DNA of 64,000 nt from Anaerolineae bacterium (GTDB taxonomy: Bacteria; Chloroflexota; Anaerolineae; Aggregatilineales; Phototrophicaceae): NCBI GenBank assembly GCA_022824365.1, contig JAJEAA010000028.1, positions 369,168 to 433,167 on the forward strand, in the 5' to 3' direction. Positions 26,597 through 35,532 of the stretch are shown one piece after another. Position numbers and translations under genes: made by a program. Position 1 is the first letter of the stretch. Each line of letters starts with the position of its first letter. Under the pieces are notes generated by a model. The model was given only the letters and a program-made list of their open reading frames with translations, was not told where the DNA came from and ran no database searches.

Positions 26597-28132
26597 ATGC
26601 TAGCCATCGTCAACACCTGCGCCGTCATCGGGCTTGACGGGCATATCGTCGAAGTGCAGACGGACTTCAACCCGCGCGCGCATTTGCCGAGTTTCAACCT
26701 CGTTGGCTTGCCCGGCGTGGCCGTCCGCGAGAGCAAGGACCGCGCCCGCTCCGCCATCCGCAACAGCGGCTTGCGCTTCCCGAACAAAGCGTACGTCGTC
26801 AATCTCTCCCCCGCCGATATTCACAAACATGGTCCCTCTTACGACCTGGCGATCGCTATCGGCGCGCTGGCCGCGACCGATCAGATTCCGCTGCATACGC
26901 TGGATAACGCCATGTTCATCGGCGAGCTTTCGCTGGACGGCAGCATTCGCCATGTGAAGGGTGTGCTGCCGATGGTCTACACGGCCATGCAGCAAGGTTT
27001 CGATACGGTCTATGTGCCGGATGAAGATGCCGCCGAAGCTGGGCTGATCCAGGGCATTTCCGTGATAGCGACGCGTTCGCTCGGTCAACTGGTGGAACAT
27101 CTTTACCAGCTCAATCCCATAAGCCCGTTTCAGCCGGATAATCCGGCAGACCAGCGCGAACCGGCGCTGGAAGATGGTCAAATCGACTTTGCCGACGTTC
27201 GCGGGCAGGAACATGTCAAGCGCGCCTTGGAAGTGGCCGCAGCCGGCAATCACAATATTCTGATGTCGGGACCGCCCGGCGCCGGAAAGAGTCTACAAGC
27301 GCGGGCTCTCGCCGGCATATTGCCATCCCTGACCACGCAAGAAGCGTTGGAAGTGACGCGCATTTATTCGATCGTCGATATGCTCTCGTCAGATGAGCCG
27401 CTGGCGAGACAGCGCCCCTTCCGCGCCCCGCATCATACTATTTCGCAGGTCGGGCTGGTCGGCGGCGGCTCAATACCCAAGCCGGGTGAAATCAGCCTGG
27501 CGCACCGCGGCGTACTCTTTCTGGATGAGATCAACGAGCATTCCAGCAAGGTCCTTGAAGTGTTGCGGCAGCCGATCGAAGACAAGATCGTAACCATTAG
27601 CCGCGCGAGAGGCAGCATCACTTTCCCGGCAAATTTCCTGCTGGTGGGCGCGCGCAACCCCTGTCCTTGCGGCTTTTATGGCGACCCGCAGCATTCCTGC
27701 AATTGCACGCCGAATCAGATACAGCGCTATCACTCACGGATATCGGGACCGATACTCGACCGCATTGATATTCATGTCGATGTGCCGATGGTCGATTTCG
27801 ACAAACTGCTTTCGAGAAAGCGGGCCGAGAGTTCACTCGATATCCGCCGCCGAGTCGAGAACGCGCGCGAGCGGCAGATCCAGCGTTTCGCGGATCATCC
27901 CGGGCTCTTCGCCAACGCGGATATGACCGTCGGCGAGATCGACGATTTCTGCGTATTAGCCGAAGAAGCCAGGCAGATTCTCACGCTTTCGGTGCGCCGT
28001 TTGCAGTTGAGCGCGCGCAGCTATCATCGGGTCCTCAAGCTGAGCCGCACCATCGCCGATCTGGATTGCGCCGATGAGATTGCGGTTCCTCACATTGCCG
28101 AAGCCTTGCAATATCGCCCGCAAATCGACTAA
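26597..28132 (+). CDS. comM: YifB/ComM family AAA+ ATPase
   Basis: The protein (511 aa) has an N-terminal Lon-like domain (VEVQTDFNPRAHLPSFNLVGLPGVAVRESKDRARSAI region), a central Mg-chelatase AAA+ domain and the C-terminal ComM domain. Walker A is GPPGAGKS near residue 225 and Walker B is LFLDEINE. CPCGFYGDPQHSCNC supplies a cysteine cluster. ComM is a hexameric branch-migration helicase used in natural transformation. Whether this organism is competent cannot be told here. It stands alone, about 85 bp after lysU. Confidence 0.93.
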   Translation: MLAIVNTCAVIGLDGHIVEVQTDFNPRAHLPSFNLVGLPGVAVRESKDRARSAIRNSGLRFPNKAYVVNLSPADIHKHGPSYDLAIAIGALAATDQIPLHTLDNAMFIGELSLDGSIRHVKGVLPMVYTAMQQGFDTVYVPDEDAAEAGLIQGISVIATRSLGQLVEHLYQLNPISPFQPDNPADQREPALEDGQIDFADVRGQEHVKRALEVAAAGNHNILMSGPPGAGKSLQARALAGILPSLTTQEALEVTRIYSIVDMLSSDEPLARQRPFRAPHHTISQVGLVGGGSIPKPGEISLAHRGVLFLDEINEHSSKVLEVLRQPIEDKIVTISRARGSITFPANFLLVGARNPCPCGFYGDPQHSCNCTPNQIQRYHSRISGPILDRIDIHVDVPMVDFDKLLSRKRAESSLDIRRRVENARERQIQRFADHPGLFANADMTVGEIDDFCVLAEEARQILTLSVRRLQLSARSYHRVLKLSRTIADLDCADEIAVPHIAEALQYRPQID

Positions 28133-28143
28133 GCGCCGATGAA

Positions 28144-28272
28144 TTAATGGCTGTCTGGCTGGATGTAGCCATTGCGCCGGTCGTATTCGATCAGGTCCTG
28201 GTCGCGCTCGCTGGGGTCGCCCCAGCCCCGCCGCCGTTTGGTCTCGTCCTTTACTGGATTACAAGCGTGATG
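28144..28272 (-). pseudogene. Possible broken small coding frame downstream of ftcD
   Basis: On the minus strand a frame reads NPVKDETKRRRGWGDPSE, then continues for about 20 residues to GYIQPDSH and a TAA. Codon choice is coding-like and the charge pattern looks protein-like. No start codon precedes it in frame: the frame is open only back to a TGA at about 28302. A separate frame just upstream begins ATG-ATG and stops after nine codons, so a one-base shift would join them. It could be a degraded small gene, a sequencing frameshift or chance. Confidence 0.22.
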
Positions 28273-28336
28273 GCAGCGACGCCATCATATCAACTGCTCG
28301 CAGAGTACATATTACCAAGCTCGGCCGAACCAGATT

Positions 28337-29239
28337 TCATCTGACGTCTAGCTTGGCAATCTGATATTCCAGCACACGAGACCGATCGAAGTTTTCGATC
28401 TGCAACTCCTCGACATCGGCTTCGGACAAGGCGGCCTGCGGCAGCAAGCCGATGATTTCCGAACTCGTCGCCACGACCCCGAGTCGGTCCGCTTCGGCGC
28501 GGATTGCCGCCACCGCGCGTCTCATGGAGGTCACCCGGTAATCTATCAGATTCATGGAGACTTGCGCTCTGCCTCTGACAAGCAAGCCTAGAGCCTTCAC
28601 CTGCGGCAACCCACCCGAAGACTGCCGTATGGCGCGGGCGATCTCCCGCGCTATCATCACGTCTGCGGTATCCAGAAAGACGTTGTAAGCGATGAGCAGG
28701 TTGCGGGCGCCGATGACGCAGCCGCCGGCCCTGCCCATTTGCCGCGGACCAAAATCCGGAACAGGCGGCGCGCCCCGTCCCAGCGCGACCTTCAGCCTCT
28801 CATAACCGCCTCGTCTAATATCCGCGAGGTTGCGGTTTGCCTTTTGCAGCGCGGCCTGTTCGTATAGAAACACGGGCAGGCCCAGCGTCTCCCCGACTCG
28901 CTCCCCCAACTCGCGCGCTATGTTCACGCAGTCGGCCATGCTGGCATCGCGCAAGGGGACAAATGGGATGACATCCGCCGCGCCGATGCGAGGATGCTGC
29001 CCCTGGTGACGCTCCAAATCAATGAGCTCGCTCGCGACTTTAATACCCGCGAAGGCGGCGTCGCCGACTCGATCAGGCGCGCCAACAAAGGTTACAACCG
29101 CGCGATTATGATCGCCATCGCTTTCCGCGCCCAGCACGGTAACGCCAATTATGCTGTCGATGGCGCCAACGATGCTGTCGATGACCGCAGCCCTGCGGCC
29201 TTCGGAGAAATTCGCCACACATTCCACAAGCGCGCTCAT
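28337..29239 (-). CDS. ftcD: Glutamate formimidoyltransferase
   Basis: The protein (300 aa) matches the formiminotransferase N- and C-subdomains: VECVANFSEGRR at the start, SDGDHNRAVVTFVG, QGQHPRIGAADVIPFVPL with the catalytic His, and GARNLLIAYNVFLDT. It transfers a formimino group from formiminoglutamate to tetrahydrofolate in histidine breakdown. No cyclodeaminase domain is fused and no hut genes are near. It is divergent from ppc, sharing a 93-bp upstream region. Confidence 0.92.
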   Translation of the reverse strand: MSALVECVANFSEGRRAAVIDSIVGAIDSIIGVTVLGAESDGDHNRAVVTFVGAPDRVGDAAFAGIKVASELIDLERHQGQHPRIGAADVIPFVPLRDASMADCVNIARELGERVGETLGLPVFLYEQAALQKANRNLADIRRGGYERLKVALGRGAPPVPDFGPRQMGRAGGCVIGARNLLIAYNVFLDTADVMIAREIARAIRQSSGGLPQVKALGLLVRGRAQVSMNLIDYRVTSMRRAVAAIRAEADRLGVVATSSEIIGLLPQAALSEADVEELQIENFDRSRVLEYQIAKLDVR

Positions 29240-29312
29240 GGATTGACCTCGCCGGCAGCGCCGCTATCTGATACTAGATTAGCGCTGTATGATGCACTAT
29301 AGTGGCTTGCGA

Positions 29313-29330
29313 CATACTAACGGGAGTATG
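29313..29330 (+). promoter_or_regulatory. Small hairpin presenting the ppc ribosome-binding site
   Basis: CATACT (29313-29318) and AGTATG (29325-29330) form a perfect 6-bp inverted repeat, and the GGGAG ribosome site lies in its loop and 3' edge, 6 nt before the ppc ATG. A TATAGT -10-like hexamer is at 29298-29303. The fold could affect translation of ppc. Confidence 0.35.
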
Positions 29331-29332
29331 AC

Positions 29333-32029
29333 ATGAGCAACGGAAGGAAGGCAAGCAGCTCTCCTCTCAGCCGGGACATCCGCACGCTGGGCAATTGGCT
29401 GGGCGTCATCATTCAAGAACAGAATGGCATGGAGGCTTATGAGCTGGTGGAAGAGATACGCGCCATGTCAAAAGCTCGGCGCAATGGCGACGCTGGCGCC
29501 GCCTTTCAACTGGCTGAACGGCTGGAGACCCTTCCGCTTGATTCGAAAAACGTATTGATCAAAGCCTTCTCGAATTATTTCCAGCTCATCAATATCGCCG
29601 AAGATCTCCAGCGCATCCGCGTCATTCGTGAACGTGAAGCCAGAGGGACGTTAAAAGAGTCTATCGATAACGCCATACGCGCCTTAAAGAACAGTGGCAA
29701 GACAGCGCGGGAGATGCGCGCCTTGCTCGAAAAGACACGCCTTCGTCTCGTGCTCACCGCGCACCCGTCGGAGGCGAAACGGCAGGAAATCCTGGTCAAG
29801 CTGCGGCATATTGCGCAGATGATGGAAGCGCGAAACCGGCAGGACCTGCTCCCGCGAGAACGGACTAAGCTGGAGCGGGCGCTCGCCGGAGAGATTGAAG
29901 AGTTGTGGCAGACGCGCCTCGTCCGCGCCTCGAAGAAGCAAGTAGCGGACGAACTCGACTTCGGCATCTACTTCATCCGGTCGGTCATCATGGACGTTGT
30001 GATCGACATCTATGAAGACTTGCAACTGGCGCTGGAAAAATTCTATCCCGATGAAGACTGGGCGGAGTTGCCGCCCGTCTTGCGTTACGCGTCCTGGATT
30101 GGCGGCGACCGCGATGGCAACCCGAATGTGACCACCGATGTCACCTTGCAAACGCTCGCCACCCTGCGCAAGACCGCTCGCGATATGTATTTGGAGGAAA
30201 TCGACTTCCTCGAAAAGCATCTTACCCAAGACACCGATCACTTCGGCGCGACGGACGAACTCAAGTCTTCCGCGAATGCGGCGGATGGCATGAAGGTCGC
30301 GCGCGGGGGCGAGCTTTATCGCCGGAAGATGGCGAATATATATCGCAAGCTGGCGGCGGACGAATACCGGTCGAGCCGCGAATTCCTGCGCGATCTTCTG
30401 CAAGTGCAAGACAGCTTGAAGCAGCACCGCGGCCGACGGACAGCCATGGGCGCAGTACAGCGCCTGATCCGCAAGGTGCGTCTCTTTGGCTTGCATCTGG
30501 TTCCGCTGGAAGTCCGGGAAGACGCAAACTTGCACCGCGCCGCCCTGGATGAGATCTTCGAATATTATGGCATAGCCGAAGATTACAGCGCGCTGTCGGA
30601 AGCGGAAAAGCAAGCGATGCTTTCGGCGGAACTGCGTAGCCGGCGCCCGCTCTTCCCCAAGGAAATCAGCATATTTACTGAATCCACCCAGAGCGTCATT
30701 CGCACCTGGCAAATGATCGCGGCCGCCCACGCCTTGTACGACAATATCGTCATTGACACCGTCATTGCCAGCATGTCCAAACAGCCCAGCGATGTCTTGA
30801 CGATGCTGCTCTTCGCGCGTGAAGTGGGTATTGCGAACGATGTCTATATCGTGCCGCTCTTCGAAACGATAGACGATCTCTTCCGCGCTACCGCTGTGAT
30901 GGAGGCGCTCTTCGATAATCAGGAATATCGCAAGTATATGGTCGCGCGGGCCGGCAAACGCGGCTTGCGGCAGCAGGTGATGATCGGCTACTCCGATAGC
31001 AGCAAGGACGGCGGTTATTTGGCCTCCAACTGGAATCTCTACAATGCCCAGCGGATCCTGACGGAAATGTGCGTCGCCAAAGGCGTTTCGCTTGAACTCT
31101 TTCACGGGCGCGGCGGCAGCATCGGCCGCGGCGGCGGACCGACGAATCGAGCGATATTGTCCAATCCGCCCGAGTCATTGCACGGCGGCGTCAAGATAAC
31201 CGAGCAAGGCGAAGTCATCGCTTACCGCTACAGCAACGCGGGTATCGCCCACCGTCATCTCAACCAGGTGATGAACGCCGTTCTGATCGGCATGGGCTTG
31301 CAAGAAGCGCGTCATGTCCCTTCGCACTACTTCGAGGCGATGGCGACATTGTCCGAACTCAGCCGCCAATGCTACCGCAAGTTTGTCTACGAGAGCGACG
31401 GCTTCCTGGATTACTGGCAGGGGGCGACGCCGATCACCGAACTGAGCCAATTGCAAATCAGCTCCCGCCCGGCCAAGCGGCAAACGAAAGGCGGTTTCTC
31501 CGCCATGCGCGCCATTCCCTGGATGTTCAGTTGGATGCAAAGCCGCGCGATCGTGCCTAGTTGGTTTGGCCTGGGCACGGCTTTCAAGCGCTATGCCGAC
31601 GATAATGAACGGGGCTTGCCTCTCTTGCAAGAGATGTATCGTGATTGGTCCTTCTTTCAAGCTCTCATTGATAACGCGCAGTTGGATGTCGCCAAAGCCG
31701 ATATGGGTATCGCCGAGCTATACGCTTCGCTGGTCGAGCCGCCTGAACTCCGGGACAGGTTCTTCAACTGGATTAAAGCTGAACACGCGCTGAGCAGTGA
31801 AATGATCACATCCGTCACCGGCCAGGATGTTCTGCTCGCCAATATGGCGGCGATCAGGACATCAATTCAGCGGCGCAACCCCTATGTCGATCCGCTGAAC
31901 TTCATGCAAGTGGCGCTATTGCGCGAATTGCGGGGGCTTGACGAAAATGACGACGAGCGCCAGCTCGTGCTGGACGCCACGCTGGCCACCATCAACGGCA
32001 TCGCCGCCGGCATGAAAACGACCGGTTAA
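29333..32029 (+). CDS. ppc: Phosphoenolpyruvate carboxylase
   Basis: This 898-residue enzyme carboxylates PEP to oxaloacetate to replenish the TCA cycle. It contains LVLTAHPSEAKRQ with the catalytic His (~144), GGDRDGNPNVT, GYSDSSKDGGYLASNW (~552) and FHGRGGSIGRGGGPTNRA (~590), in the order expected of the bacterial family. The C-terminus is GIAAGMKTTG, a variant of the usual MRNTG. Oxaloacetate could feed 2-oxoglutarate and so the lysine pathway upstream, but no co-regulation is seen. Confidence 0.95.
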   Translation: MSNGRKASSSPLSRDIRTLGNWLGVIIQEQNGMEAYELVEEIRAMSKARRNGDAGAAFQLAERLETLPLDSKNVLIKAFSNYFQLINIAEDLQRIRVIREREARGTLKESIDNAIRALKNSGKTAREMRALLEKTRLRLVLTAHPSEAKRQEILVKLRHIAQMMEARNRQDLLPRERTKLERALAGEIEELWQTRLVRASKKQVADELDFGIYFIRSVIMDVVIDIYEDLQLALEKFYPDEDWAELPPVLRYASWIGGDRDGNPNVTTDVTLQTLATLRKTARDMYLEEIDFLEKHLTQDTDHFGATDELKSSANAADGMKVARGGELYRRKMANIYRKLAADEYRSSREFLRDLLQVQDSLKQHRGRRTAMGAVQRLIRKVRLFGLHLVPLEVREDANLHRAALDEIFEYYGIAEDYSALSEAEKQAMLSAELRSRRPLFPKEISIFTESTQSVIRTWQMIAAAHALYDNIVIDTVIASMSKQPSDVLTMLLFAREVGIANDVYIVPLFETIDDLFRATAVMEALFDNQEYRKYMVARAGKRGLRQQVMIGYSDSSKDGGYLASNWNLYNAQRILTEMCVAKGVSLELFHGRGGSIGRGGGPTNRAILSNPPESLHGGVKITEQGEVIAYRYSNAGIAHRHLNQVMNAVLIGMGLQEARHVPSHYFEAMATLSELSRQCYRKFVYESDGFLDYWQGATPITELSQLQISSRPAKRQTKGGFSAMRAIPWMFSWMQSRAIVPSWFGLGTAFKRYADDNERGLPLLQEMYRDWSFFQALIDNAQLDVAKADMGIAELYASLVEPPELRDRFFNWIKAEHALSSEMITSVTGQDVLLANMAAIRTSIQRRNPYVDPLNFMQVALLRELRGLDENDDERQLVLDATLATINGIAAGMKTTG

Positions 32030-32415
32030 GCGCCGCTTGCCGATTGATCCCAATCCGCGCTTGAGAATCGCTGAATCTCAATACGATAGCCGGCCGGATC
32101 CCTCAAGAAGAAGTGGGTAATATCATAGGTCGCGTTGTGGCGCGGCGGATGATCGCATTGCCAACCAGTCGCGATGATCTTGTCATACCAGCCTTCTAGA
32201 TCGGCCGTGACCAGGGTCAGAATGATGCCAGCGCCATCGGCAGGCGGGCTCGCGCCCTGGCAGATGCCAATGTAGGCGCTACTTGCGACCACGCGGTATA
32301 TGCGGCAACTGCCTTGATCGAGCGCCAAATCGAGGCCCAGCACATCCTCGTAGAAACGGGCGGAACGTTCCAGGTCGTCGCAATATACAAAGGTGATCTG
32401 CGCGTCTATATTCAT
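32026..32415 (-). CDS. VOC (glyoxalase/bleomycin resistance) family protein
   Basis: The protein (129 aa) has one pair of beta-alpha-beta-beta-beta modules: TFVYCDDLERSARFYEDVLGLDLALDQG in the first half and IILTLVTADLEGWYDKI, THFFLRDPAGYRIEIQRF in the second. The end resembles the usual metal-binding 'DPDGN' region. Function is undefined; VOC proteins include dioxygenases, isomerases and binding proteins. Its stop overlaps the ppc stop by 4 bp and its start overlaps the M1 peptidase stop by ATGA. Confidence 0.82.
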   Translation of the reverse strand: MNIDAQITFVYCDDLERSARFYEDVLGLDLALDQGSCRIYRVVASSAYIGICQGASPPADGAGIILTLVTADLEGWYDKIIATGWQCDHPPRHNATYDITHFFLRDPAGYRIEIQRFSSADWDQSASGA

Positions 32416-34055
32416 GGACTGTCTCCTGCTGGCTCTTTCGGCGCTAGCGGCGCGGGAACCAAGTGTAATGCGGGATCGCTGAGAAATTCGCGCCGGGTCG
32501 CTTCGGTCAGCGATTGCTGCTCCGGCGCCAGTTGACGCCAGAACAGACCCGGCTCGGCGATGCGAGCGTCGCCCGCCATATAATAAGCGCGCAGCAAATC
32601 GAAGAATGAATCATCCCCGATATCAGCGCGCAGGTTCTGCAGCATCTGCGCCCCGCGGAGGTAGATCGCGTTTATGTATTCCCGCGGCGTGTTGAATTCA
32701 TAGACCGGATAATCCACCTGGCCTTGGGGGAAGTAGGCGGCGACGCGAAAGGTCCACCACCAATTCTTGTCGCTTGGATAATTCGCCTCGACAAAGAGAT
32801 ATTCGCTGTAGGTCGCCAGCGCCTCATCCAGCCAGGGGTTCAAAGCCGCGTCGTTGCCCACCCGCGCGTACCACCATTGATGCGCGATCTCATGCACTGA
32901 AATCAAGGTGAGATAGTTCCGCGGGCTGCCGTCAAAGCCGTAGAACCAGGCGCTGCCCACAAATACAAGCCCGGTGAATTCCATGCCGTCGGGGAAATCT
33001 CCCTGGACGATTGCCAGCCGCTCCCAGGGATATTCGCCAAAGAGTCGCGTGAAAGTATCGAGGGCTTTGACCGCCTCGCCCAAGACGTGAGCGGCCCCAT
33101 CCAACTTCAAGCCGCGATCGTTCACGACCGCGTCGGCAAAAGCGTAAACAGCCAAGGTGACGCCATTGGCAAGCTCCTGCTCCAGCAGGATGAACTCCTC
33201 GCTCAAGCTCAAGGCGAAATCCCGCGAGTCCTTCAACCTAACCATCCACCTGCCGGCGCCTGCCGCTGTGACATTGCCCGGCGCCGCCAACTGCAATGAC
33301 TCCGCCGCGCCTGTCACGGTGACATCAACATGCCAGTCCGCCACCTCATAGACAATCTGCTCGCCGATGCCGATTGGCTCATGGATCCGCCAGGCGCCAT
33401 TCAAGCGGGCGGCCACAGTCGGCAGGAAATGCCCCAGGTTGAGCTGTCGTGAACTGTGACCGAAGAAGCCCCGATAAGAGCGCAGGCCGTCGGTGATCGC
33501 GGCCGGCTGCAACATAAACTCCAGCGAGATCTCAAGCCAGCAGCCGGGTCTCAAAGCCTCCGCCAGTGCCAGTTCCAGTCGATTGCGCTCCAGCCGGTAG
33601 CTGGCGTCCCGCTCATCGACTTGCAGCGCCGTCAGACTAAAGATATCTTCCCATTGATTGGTCTGCACATCCAAGATGATGGCTTCGATAGGCGCCGACT
33701 CGCGATTTAAGAACTCGATGCGCTGGGAGACTTGAACCGCCCGGCTCGCGTAGTCGATATTTACCGCCGCCTCTATGCGCCGCGTCGGTCGTCTGGCATC
33801 CGCTTGACAACGACTGGGCGCCGCGATTGTCGCGCTTGGTTCTGCGGTCGCGGCTGGCGTCTTTTTGACCGGCGTCGGCGATGCGGTGACATCGGCGCTG
33901 ACCATTTGCGTGCTGTCGCTATCGGCGGAAACCGCGTTGGAAGCCCGCTCAACCTTGCTCAGGTTGCAAGCCGAAAGCAATACAGCGCAGATTAGAACGA
34001 CCGCGATTGTTCGAAACATGCGCCGAATCATACTAGTCGATGCCGCCCGATACAA
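32412..34055 (-). CDS. M1-family metallopeptidase, lipoprotein
   Basis: A signal sequence with lipobox LLSAC predicts lipid anchoring, followed by a low-complexity linker rich in Ala, Thr and Pro. The M1 catalytic domain carries HEIAHQWW (~388) and the third zinc ligand in LDEALATYSEYLF about 19 residues later. The aminopeptidase exopeptidase motif GAMEN is only loosely kept (DGMEFTGL). It probably trims peptides outside the membrane. ATG 34031 is a likely alternative start that shortens the pre-signal region by eight residues. Confidence 0.85.
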   Translation of the reverse strand: MYRAASTSMIRRMFRTIAVVLICAVLLSACNLSKVERASNAVSADSDSTQMVSADVTASPTPVKKTPAATAEPSATIAAPSRCQADARRPTRRIEAAVNIDYASRAVQVSQRIEFLNRESAPIEAIILDVQTNQWEDIFSLTALQVDERDASYRLERNRLELALAEALRPGCWLEISLEFMLQPAAITDGLRSYRGFFGHSSRQLNLGHFLPTVAARLNGAWRIHEPIGIGEQIVYEVADWHVDVTVTGAAESLQLAAPGNVTAAGAGRWMVRLKDSRDFALSLSEEFILLEQELANGVTLAVYAFADAVVNDRGLKLDGAAHVLGEAVKALDTFTRLFGEYPWERLAIVQGDFPDGMEFTGLVFVGSAWFYGFDGSPRNYLTLISVHEIAHQWWYARVGNDAALNPWLDEALATYSEYLFVEANYPSDKNWWWTFRVAAYFPQGQVDYPVYEFNTPREYINAIYLRGAQMLQNLRADIGDDSFFDLLRAYYMAGDARIAEPGLFWRQLAPEQQSLTEATRREFLSDPALHLVPAPLAPKEPAGDSP

Positions 34056-34133
34056 TGCAGCCTTGGCAAGCCAGCTATACTATTTGCTTACGCAGATGTG
34101 ATATGCTTTGCAGCGCTAAACTTGGGCTGAATC

Positions 34134-35072
34134 ATGAGCCGCGAATCGAATTCAATGCAAGACTCGGTTGACCTAAACGGCGAGAGCAAGATTGTCGCAG
34201 TTATACGCCTGACCCGCTGGCGCGAACACGTTCCCTTTACGGCGCCGCTGACCGTTGTTGGGGCGCTGCTAGCGGTCGAACCGCTGTCGCTACCCGTAGA
34301 CTGGCGCCTGTTTTCGGTGCTGACGGCGAACTTGCTCGCCATGTCCTTCGCCTTTATGCTGAACGATATCGAGGACGCGCCAGACGACGCCCTCGATGCG
34401 AACAAGAAATCGCATAACGTTATCAGCAGCGGCCTGCTCCACCGGCGAGAGGGTCTCATCATCACCTGGGCGACCTTCATCGTCTCATTCATGTTATACG
34501 CCGCGAGCGGAACCTTGGCGCTGCTTTTGGGCGCGCTTACGCTGGCTCTTTCTTATCTGTACTCGGCGCATCCGTTTCGCTTCAAAGCCCGTCCATTCAC
34601 CGATGTCATATCTCACGCGCTAATGCTCAGCGGCTTGCTCATCGCCACCGGTTACTTCACCTACGGGCATGAGCCGGGTCCCGTCTGGCTCGTCATCGCG
34701 GCGGCCGCCCTTTTCTCCGCCTATGGTCAGTTCTATAACCAGGTAGCGGATTATACGGTCGATAAACAGGCGGGCTTGAAGAATACCGCCGTCCTGCTTG
34801 GCAAGCGAGGGACCGCCATCCTCAGCTACCTGTCCATCGCCATAGCGCTGATTTGCATGGCCGCCGCAATGACGCAAGCGCTTTTCCCTCATTGGCTCGG
34901 TACTATCCTGGTCATCGGCGTCATCGCCTGCGGCCTTTTCCCCTGGGAGCTGGACATGCGGGGCAATTTGGCGCAAGACGGCGGCAACCTGCAGCGCCCG
35001 GCGCTGATCATCGCCAATCTGCTGGCGCTGTTCTGGCTCGCCTCAAACCTGGGACTGCTGTCCATCGCCTGA
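34134..35072 (+). CDS. UbiA-family prenyltransferase
   Basis: The 312-residue polytopic membrane protein has both Asp-rich motifs of the family: MLNDIEDAPDDALDANKK (~80-95) and NQVADYTVDKQAGLKNTAVLLGKRG (~205-225). About eight or nine spans are predicted. Such enzymes attach isoprenoid chains to aromatic or lipid acceptors, as in quinone, heme O, chlorophyll or archaeal-type lipid synthesis. No neighbour identifies the acceptor. A TGATATGCT extended -10 at about 34098-34106 precedes the gene. Confidence 0.85.
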   Translation: MSRESNSMQDSVDLNGESKIVAVIRLTRWREHVPFTAPLTVVGALLAVEPLSLPVDWRLFSVLTANLLAMSFAFMLNDIEDAPDDALDANKKSHNVISSGLLHRREGLIITWATFIVSFMLYAASGTLALLLGALTLALSYLYSAHPFRFKARPFTDVISHALMLSGLLIATGYFTYGHEPGPVWLVIAAAALFSAYGQFYNQVADYTVDKQAGLKNTAVLLGKRGTAILSYLSIAIALICMAAAMTQALFPHWLGTILVIGVIACGLFPWELDMRGNLAQDGGNLQRPALIIANLLALFWLASNLGLLSIA

Positions 35073-35122
35073 AACCGTCCGACGCGATATGTTAGAATAA
35101 AGGCAAATATCGGAGCGCGATC

Positions 35123-35515
35123 GTGGCGGATATTCATCAGATTCTTTTCAATATGCACATTCTTTATTCGCTTGCCCTGGGCATCTGGGCCAGCGCAATC
35201 GCCGCGCGGAACGAGTCAATATCCGGCCACTACCTGGGCGCGGTTGTCACTTACGCCCTGCTCGCCGGCGTCGCCTTACTGGTCGGGGTCGTCTTGCTGC
35301 TTTCGGGTTTCCAGCCTCGCTCGGAACGAATCGTCGTCTATGTTCTATACCTGCTGTGGCTTGCCATCATCATGCCCGGTTTGTTCAGCTTGATGCACGG
35401 ACGGGACGACCGCCGCGCCGCGCTCGCCTTTGCTCTGCTTGCCTTCTTCAATGCGACGACCTCGCTGAGCATGATCGAACGGGAGTTGGTGGGTCCCTGG
35501 ATCCCCATTCCTTAA
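35123..35515 (+). CDS. Hypothetical four-span membrane protein
   Basis: The frame of 130 codons starts at GTG 35123, with CGGAG 5-6 nt upstream. Four hydrophobic segments are visible, around residues 10-30, 40-65, 75-95 and 100-120, with short polar loops (GFQPRSERIV, HGRDDRRA). It is not recognised as a known family. It lies between the prenyltransferase and nucleotidyltransferase genes, 17 bp before the latter, so they may be co-transcribed. Confidence 0.6.
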   Translation: MADIHQILFNMHILYSLALGIWASAIAARNESISGHYLGAVVTYALLAGVALLVGVVLLLSGFQPRSERIVVYVLYLLWLAIIMPGLFSLMHGRDDRRAALAFALLAFFNATTSLSMIERELVGPWIPIP

Positions 35516-35532
35516 TCACAAAAGAACCAGCT

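Noticed and set aside
28147..28344. 65-codon open frame on the plus strand
   Set aside because: It is low complexity, opposite a more protein-like minus-strand frame, and overlaps the ftcD end.
29684..31105. 473-codon open frame on the minus strand
   Set aside because: It lies wholly inside phosphoenolpyruvate carboxylase, whose catalytic motifs read cleanly on the plus strand.
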